Source: Euglena gracilis
Lineage: Eukaryota; Euglenida; Euglenophyceae; Euglenales
Assembly (NCBI GenBank): GCA_039621445.1
Contig: CP154957.1
Location: 13,322,947-13,386,946, forward strand
Length of the DNA stretch: 64,000 bases
Direction: 5' to 3'
A program made the position numbers and the translations under genes. The notes below the pieces were generated by a model. The model was given only the letters and a program-made list of their open reading frames with translations. It did no database searches and was not told where the DNA came from. Within the stretch, counting starts at the first letter, position 1, and the number at the start of each line of letters is the position of its first letter. This document shows positions 33,325-42,300 of this stretch, one piece after another.

Positions 33325-36300
33325 CTGGGATCAGGGATCTCAAAAATCAATTGCTGAAGAGAGTCAGATTCATGGGGGTCACCTGCATCGCAGACCCACT
33401 GGCTTTAAAGGAACGTCTTGCAGTCTTGCAGGAGGTTGCCCCTGCCCACCAGGGACCTACTTTTGGCAACTTCTCGTTGCTTGCGACTTCGGGATTCCAA
33501 AAAAAAAGGTCAAAATGGCTACAAGTGAACAAAAATGGCCAAAAACAACTAAGAAATGGCCTAAAAGTGGCCAAAAGTAGCCAAAAAAAGGTCGAAAATG
33601 GGCAAAGCTGGTCAAAAAAAAAGTGGCAAAAATGTAGAAAAGTAGTCAAAGGACGTAAAAAAAAATGGCCAAAACGGCCAAACGAGGCCCAGAAGGGGGA
33701 AAATGATAACAATGTCCAAAATCGGCAAAAGCAGCCAAAAGCGGTCAAAAGCAGCCAAAAAAAAACAACCAACAGGCAGCAAAAATGGCAGAAAAGGCTA
33801 AATGTGGCTAAAAGTGGCCAAAAATAGCTAAAACTGCCAAACCCCACCCATGGGGGTCCTCAAAGCCAGTCACGCCCAGTCACGCCCAGTCATTTCATTG
33901 GTGCTTGACCCCCAGATGTGTTGTGACTGACTGGTTTTCCAAAAAAAGTGACTTGCTTTTGGAAGAGTGGAAATGACCCCCCCCCCGGTAAATCGGTAAA
34001 GATCGGTAAAAAATAAGATCGGTAAAAAATTGCCTTGTTGGATATTTATTCCGAAAGCACCTCAGGAGGAGGGCAAAATAGCCATTTTCAAATGATATTT
34101 GCCTGAATTGGACCCTCCCCCGGGAAACACAGGAAGGGGAGGGTGCAACCCATAGGGTTTCCGGGATTCCCGCTCACTAAATGCTTTGGGGGGCGGCCCA
34201 AAACTGAAAGGGGGGGGGAAATAAATGATACACCGGTTCAGGGTGTCTGGGGTTCGAGCACCGCTTTCAATCATAGGGCAGAACACAGGTTGTTGTAACA
34301 CACAAGAAAAAGTGGGTTCAGTGCTCACTGCTGCATCATCGTGCATATCATGAAATCAGACCCCGGTTGCCTCCTCCGCCACCCTCCTTCTTTGCGCTGA
34401 TGCCGGACAGCACATCGTCGATCCGCAGCAGCATACAGCACGCCTCGATGGACGTCTTCAACGTCTGCCCTGTGCAATTTCTTGGGCATCAGCATTGGCA
34501 TTCTTGGCATTCTTGGCAACTTTCCCTCTTCTACTCCCTCTTCTTCTTCTTTAAGGAACCCTGGCCAAAAAAAAACCTCAAAAAAAAACCGAAGGATCTG
34601 CTTCAGAATCTGGGGAGCTGGCACTGTCAATCAGCTACACTAAACTCCGGCCGGGCTGAAGCAGTTGCACACTCTGCACCTTCACCACATATGGCTCTGT
34701 GATACCAAGCTCCTGGATGTCTGTGATGACACCTTTCACGCCATCAATGCCCATAGTCAGGAACAGGCTGCAACGCAAAGGAAAGATTGCAGTGGCATAC
34801 CACTGTTTCAGAACGCATGCAAAATGAGAGATAAATTAACACATCAAAAAATTCATTCAGCCAATTGAGGATCGTCAATGATTTCCCAAAAGCGTGTCAG
34901 GGACCCAAAATTCCAATCCAGAAACAAAAAAAAATTACAGAGATGCAAACGAAGAAGTTTGGACGATTTTGCAGCAAGTATGTCACATGATGTGTGCAAG
35001 AGAAAACTAAAGCAGTGTGTGTGGACTGGCACGTTATCCAAAAAAAAAATGTCACCCTCAAGGAAAAAAAATGCGAATGAGGCACATTGTGCGCATGCTA
35101 ATCATTGCATTTGCGTGGTTGAGCAACACAAACATGCATAATGTGGGTACTCTTAAACAACGTCCCCAAATTCTGTCACAAAAACAACTGGGGACTTGGG
35201 AACTGGGGACTTGACCCACACCTCAAACAAACAAACAAAAATAAAAAAGGTGTGGTGAGAAACCACGCGAATATGCACCCGTCCCAAAAGCTTTGCCGGC
35301 TATACCAAAAACTTTGTCTCCCATGCCAGAGTTTTTTTCCTGTAATTTTTAAATCCCGAAACAGATAATTTTGTCCCCTATCCCATTTTTTTGGTCATAT
35401 TTTTGAGGATTTCTGCCCAAATCGAGATTTTCCCCCTATCTCTGCAAACTTTGCCCCACACATTTTTTTGATGTCAAGACAATGGCCCATTCAAAGCTCT
35501 CCAGCAGGAATATTTTGTGGGATGAGGGGCAAAAAATGTTTCACAGTGTGGACAACAGTTTGGGACAGAGGACGAAATACCATGAGGGTCATATAACCAG
35601 AGAGAAATATTTCTTGAGGGTGATGCTGTTGTCTACCAATATTTCTTCAATGACTTTACGTGGTTTTGCGCCGTTTGGTGTGCTTTTTGTGTGAGTTGGT
35701 TTGGTGTTACTGGGGTTACTGGGAAAAGATTGTCTGGACAAAAATTCCACCTGTGATTTTTTACGTGACTTATGTGGTTTTCGGAAAAGGTAATTCCGTG
35801 GACGTAAGTGATTCTACATGAATCTTGCGGCAAAATATTTTCTGAAAAACTGTGGAATTGTAGAGGGTTGAAGACAAAACTGCGTCATCGTCTCTCGACG
35901 TTCAAAGATGCAGCTCAGGCTCACAAAAAAGTTTCTTTGGGTGGGTTGCCACAGCCTGAATGTCTGCCCCTTGGCGTGTTTAGCTCGGAGCTCAGTCATC
36001 AGCTTCATGATGTTGGCACCGCAATTGGTTGCTAAAGTCCTCAGCATGCATCTGCTTGTTGGTGGGGGGTGACCTTTTCTGGGAGTCATCTGAGGAGGGG
36101 CCGGCCAGCCAGCGCAAATCCCGCCGAGTCCAGTACGTTGTTAAGCATAATTGATGGAAGAAAACTGTTATAAAAACAAACGGTCTCCTGTGAAGTACAA
36201 ACTCCAAAGCAGGCTTCCCAAACACAGCCTGCAAATCAGTTGCCCTCCCCTCAGAACCTCAAAACCACGCAATCCAAAAGCATTCCCAAAAATTCTGGCA

Positions 36301-39300
36301 ATTTGCGGAAACCATTCCCAGACCCGGCCCCAGACCCACCCACCAGGAGGGGGAGTCCGACGAGATAAAAACAAGCCGAAATAAGCATAATAAGGGATGG
36401 AGCTCAAGCGGTTGGATGATCCGAGGAATTACTTCCAGGCCCATGGCCACAGCTTGGTACACCCACTGCTGCACCACTGTTGGGCCTGCACTTAATGCCA
36501 TGCCCTTGGACACCCCCAATCACATTTTTGTCTAAGAAAAAAACTGCATTTGGGAAATTTTTTCGGAAATTTTACCACAAACTGTTTCTGTTTGATACAA
36601 CAAGGATACTTCCTACGGGACATTCTTAAAACCCTTGGAAGAATTCAAAGGTGCCATCAACTGCCATTGTTCCGCAAGGAAAGAGAAAGCCCGAACCCCA
36701 CAATGCTTTTGCTGTGCTCCATCAATGCAGCAGAGACAGCCATCTCTGTCGCTCCACCTCCATAAACAATCCTGTGAGTCACGCAAACATCTCACTCAAA
36801 CAAACAACACAATGCTAACAAACAAACCAACAATGCGGTGCCACACTTCTAAATTCTCAACAACCCCCAGAAAAAAACAACACAAATGCCATGCAAAATG
36901 AGCAGCTGAAGAAATGTCCTTCCACACCCTGCATCCCAGATCACATGTCAACCATGCACAAAACAGCCCAACACAACTCTCGCTAAAGAGGGATTAACCA
37001 AACACTGAGAATGCACGTGAGCCAAAAGCCAAACACAACAATGTGGTGTGCTTGGTTTCTGATAATTGGTGGACAAATCAATGTGACTTCAATGAGCGAA
37101 TGTGCATCGCCCCCCCCACAAATAGTTCAAAAAAAAGACACCAAAAGGTGAGCATGCCAAGCACACCGGGGGTCCACCAGCAGATTCCGTGCCACGTTCA
37201 TCGCATCCTGGAGGTTGCGCTCCATTTCGTTCAGGATGTCCTTGGAGGGGCCCCGCAGCAGAATACTGCACGCCTTGGGCAATGGCAGGGTTGGGTGTTT
37301 GCCTCGCTGGACCAGATTTCAGCGCAGCTGCCCTTCAGCTTGTTTCGGAGGCCGGAAAGAAGCGCTGGGAATATAAGAAGAAGCACAAGAGGAGCTGGCT
37401 TGCCATTTCCGCTTGGGGCACATTTCTGAGATGCACTCCGGTGTGCCACTGCTTTGCGCGCGGATTACGCCATCCAAGCCTGGGCTCTGCACACTCCTCC
37501 ATGAACACGAAGAACTCATCCCCAATCTTGCGCACCTCCATCAGTCCGCACTTCGTCCCGACGTCGGACTCCTGCAACTCGTCCGTGCGGTGGACAATGG
37601 TTGCTCCCGTGGCCCGCGCGATTCTGGAGTAGGGGAGGGGGTGACAGAAAAGGCATCCTTCACACCGTTCCCTTGCGGGTGCTCTGGTCAACACCTTTGG
37701 CTCCATTCGGCTTCAATTTTCTGTAAAATGGGTATGTAAATCCAAACAACACAGGCTAAAGAAAATCCCAGTCAGGCTGCAATTTACCAACCCCGGGGGG
37801 GAGGGGGGGTCCGGAGTGCCTGTGGGTGCCTGCCCAGGCAGGCACTAACCCCCCCCGGGGGGGGTCGGATTTCGGCCTGTGCCCAGGCACACTCCTTTGA
37901 AAATAGGCTATTTTTGGCTCCCCGGCGCCTTTGGTGCCAAGGTTGTGCTAGGCCACTTTTGGCCGTGTGCCCTACCCCCCCCCCCCCGGGAGTGCCTGCC
38001 CAGGCAGGCCCCCCCCCCCCCGGGGTGGGGTCGGCACCCGACTAAAATACAGCCTGATCCCAGTCCAACACAATTCCTAGGTCAACAGGCGGCGGTCAGG
38101 CCTTTGCTTAATGACCCCGGGGGGGTCTACTGGCTAGAAATTTGGACTAGCTGGAAAAAATGGACTATCTGGAACTCCACCCCCTGGGGTCCCTCCGACA
38201 GAAAAAAATTTTCCCCCAACGCGCAGAACCGAGGTGGAAATGAGGGTTTTAATTGGGTTTTTGGCTGATTTTGTTTCAAAAAATCTCAAATCCCAAATCC
38301 TTATTCCCAAATTTTTGGGGGTCCTAAAATTTTTTTTCAGCGCTTCGCACCAGTCACTGGAAAAAAGTTCCACAAACTGGCCCTGCTAGCGGACCCCCCC
38401 CCCCAGGTCCAAAAAGAATTCCCGCCAGCCAAATTTGGACCAGCTACAATCCAGCCCCCCTTAGTTGCACTAAGGCTTCTTGTCTGTTTATGGCCGGCGC
38501 TAACTTCGCTTCTGGCCCAGTTTGCTGCGTGGCCAGTCCAGTCCAGTCCAGTCCTGGCAGCGGTCCTCAAATTGAAATAAGAAGAAATATGGCACCTAAC
38601 AATTCGCCCTTGAAACTTTCATTCCACAATCTCCCAAAACTGGAAACTTACGCCAACATAACCTCCCAAAGCAGCACCAGTGCCTCCCATCCACCTCACC
38701 GCGCCAATCACACACCGATTGTTGTCGGTCTTCCTGCACCGGCGGAAGGCAGAGACGCCGGCCTTCATCAGATAATGGGCGGCAATGTCCGACAGACCCT
38801 TCTCCGTGAAGACCACATCCGGCTTGAACCTGGCGATGTCTGGGCCAGGCCCCTGCTTGCCTGGCTGGGGGCAAGGCGATGCCGTTGCTCGCTCCTCTCA
38901 AGCAAACTTGCAGGGCGGGATGAGTTGGACTTCCTGTCCTTGAGTCGGTGGCCATGCCAGCCCGACAACCTGCTGCTAACAACCTGAGCTATTGCTCGAC
39001 GACCCCAGGGGAAAGATCCGCTGGCAGGGATTTCCTCCAGCTGCAGTCAGAAAGCAGTGGCCAGTGGCCAGCCCCCCCCCGGGGGGGGGAGGCCCCTGGG
39101 GGCCTCCCCGACTGGGAAAAATAATTCGTCCAGGACTTCGCGCGGATGTGGAAGTGAGGTTTTCAACAGTTTTTTTTTTGCTAAATGTGCAAAATAACAA
39201 AAACGGGCTGTGATTGAGACTGAGCAGAATGCTTCCTGGAGAACAACACCCGTGGGGAATATTTTGGGAATATGTCCAAAGAAATGAAAGCGCCAAGCAG

Positions 39301-42300
39301 GCGCTGGGTCGTCACACAGGCCTTTCACATACTCCTCCTCCAGCTTCAGCAGCAGTTCGAAATTGCTGGCGTCTTTAAGCTCCACGTTGATGGAGTTCTC
39401 GCCTTTCTTGTACTCCAGGGGACAGTCCAGCAGAATAACCCTGTGGGAGGTGGGAGGCAGGACGGTGAGGAACCAGGAGGTTGCCAAAGTACAAAGACTC
39501 TCTAATTCTTAATTCTTACCAAAGAAAACACATTTGATCACCGTCACAGTTGGTCAAACCAAACCCACTGTTGATTCTTTCAATTAAAAAAAAAACAACC
39601 CAAAGAAATAAACTGCATTTTTGATTGACAAAGATGACCTGTTTTGGACTGTGAAACGCATGTGCCACTCAAAAATATAAGATGGTAAGGTCCAGGGTGT
39701 GATGTGCCAGCTTTTGCTTAAAGACCCCCCGGGGGGGGTCCATTGGCTAGCCATTTTGCTGGACACTGGAAAAAAGGGACCAGCTAGACCCCCTGGAGGG
39801 GGTCTGGGGGTCCCCCCGACTGGAAAATAATCTCCAACAGCACTGCGCTGCGCACCGGAGTGGAAATCAGGTTTTTGATATGGTTTTTGGTTGATTTTGT
39901 TCCAAAAAAAAATCCCAAAACTCACCAAAAAAACGGGCATTTTCGACCAGTTTTGCCCCCCTCAAAGTGGCCATTTTCCTCGGCCAAGATTTGACCCCCC
40001 CCCCAAAGTGTCCCCCCCCCCCCCAGTGGCCATTTTGGGGTCCCACGGTGCCTGGAAGGGCCACTTTGGGGGGGGGGGGCGAGGGTATTTGCCTGCAAAT
40101 TTTGCAGGACACTTTGAGGGGGGGGTGAGGGTAAAATGACCGACGTCCCAAAAAATCATCCGGCACAGGAAAACATTTTCCACCAGCTAGCCCTACTAGC
40201 AGACCCCCCCCCCGGGGTCCACTAGGATGTCCACTGGCCAAACTCGGATTAGCTGCAGTCCAGCCCCCCCTGGGGGGAAGGGGTACTGTGAACCCTTAAG
40301 CAAAAGCCTGATGATGTGCCTCTCAAAAATATCTCAAGGCAACAAAGTCAGATACACACCTTGGGTTTCTAATTGATCGCTTCATCCTCGGGTGAACCAC
40401 ATCCTTGTTCAGCATCACTCCCGAAATAACCTTTGAATCCGAGTATTCTCCGCCGGGAATCTTCTCCACCTTCGCATACCTGAGAGTAACAAAATAGAAG
40501 AGCTAACAGGGCAGGAGTTAAATAATAAACGGACCCCCCCCTTTTAAGACCCCCCTTTCTCTCGACTTTTTTTGACCCGGAAATGACCCAAAATGCATGG
40601 GATTCGGGCCAGAAACGGGGCGCTGGCGGGTCGAAAAACGCTCATTTTCGACTGGAAAACAGTTTTTCCGGGTCCGGGAGGCCAAAAAATATGGGTTTGG
40701 GCAAAAAAAAAATCGCCTTTTTTCGGCATTTTTTGACCTATGCATGGCAGAAAATGGCCAAGTCGCAAGCCTGCCGCGCCGTTTTGGTAATTGTAATGTA
40801 AATTGGTCATATCTCAGGCCTGGGGAGTTACGGGGAAATCAAAATATCGTTAGATAGGGCGTTCCAAGGGCTTCACTTTAGGTCTCCGGACATTTCCTTT
40901 GATTTTGCTTCATTTCCGAGATATTTGGGGAACATCGGGGGTTTTTTTTACCCGAAAACAGCCCAGAATGAATCCAGAAATTGGCCAAAATTGGCCGAAA
41001 AAATGGCCGTAACTTGGGCTGCACGAAGAGTTGGGGTAAACCATGGTTGGATAGGGCTTCATTTTTGGTCTCCGGACATTTCCTTTGATTTTGCTTCATT
41101 GTCGAGATATAATACTTTGGAAAAATTGATTGTTTGACCCAAAAAAAAAACGCCACAAAAAAGACCTGTCTTTTTGAAACCAGCGTTTTAGGCTCCCACC
41201 CCTTCCAAAGCAGCTTTCCCCCTCCCGGGGGGCAGTGACTGGATGGCCTTCTGGAAGAAAACATAAGGCATCAAATTTGCAAAACAAGGTCCTTGTTGTT
41301 TTTTCAATATTCCAAGGGTTGCGTCAAATTCTTGGTGCAAATTTGCCAAGAGGACTTGCAGAGAGGAATTGCAGAGAGAACTTCTCAAAGAAATGCATAC
41401 CTCTTGAAATCCACCTCCTTCCTTCCACTTGCTTTGTCCACATTGTAAACCGTCTTGACAGCATCAATTGCCAGCCCAGTCAGCATCAGAGATTGGTGCA
41501 GAATGCAAAGTGCCAAAAATTCTACAAAACATTCACCAAAGGTTGGATTGTGTTTGGAATTCGTCGCCCAGCACAGAACACCTGATCCTGCAATTTCCAT
41601 TCAGCCCCTGTTAACATGTATTACAGAAAATGGTGCTGCAAGAAAATTATTTTTGCTCAGCATTGTCACCCCTCCCCTAAATATCACCCCTCCAATTGTC
41701 GCAGGGGGGGGGGTTAAAATGCCCCGTCATGTAACCGGCATGAAACGGAATCAAAAAGAACATAAAAATGCACTCAAGTCCACATTATCTTTCGAGACTT
41801 CGGACTCCTGCAAATATCACAAGAACCAGAAGCTTGAAATCAGAGGAAGGTGAGATAATCACAATTGCACTCGTGGTGGAAAAAAAATACACTGACTTTC
41901 TCAAAAACTCCAAGTTATGCCCACACCAAATGCTGACCATCAGCTCATCTAGCCGCCCCATAACCTTTGTTCCCAAGCAGCTGGCCACACAACGTTGCAT
42001 GTCAACCTTGTTGTCTAGGTCGATGGGCACGGCAACTTTTCCAACAAATCCGACTGCGTCCTCCAGTGCTCTTGCGAACCCTTGTACTATCTTCAGTGGG
42101 TGAATGTTCTGCTCCACATACTTCTGTGCCATCTGTGCAAGACAAGAACAGATTTTTTTTTGCCTGATACGGCAGCAGTTCGCTACTCAACCACCACCAT
42201 CCAAAACCGTTGAAAATTTGGGTATTGGAAAAGGCAGGGACTTTCTCGCCCCACTCCTTCTGTAACCCAAATTTTCGACTTCAAAGAATTTCACTGGTGG

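Noticed and set aside
37189-37632. 147-codon plus-strand frame
   Set aside because: Antisense to CCT3 exons 7 and 8.
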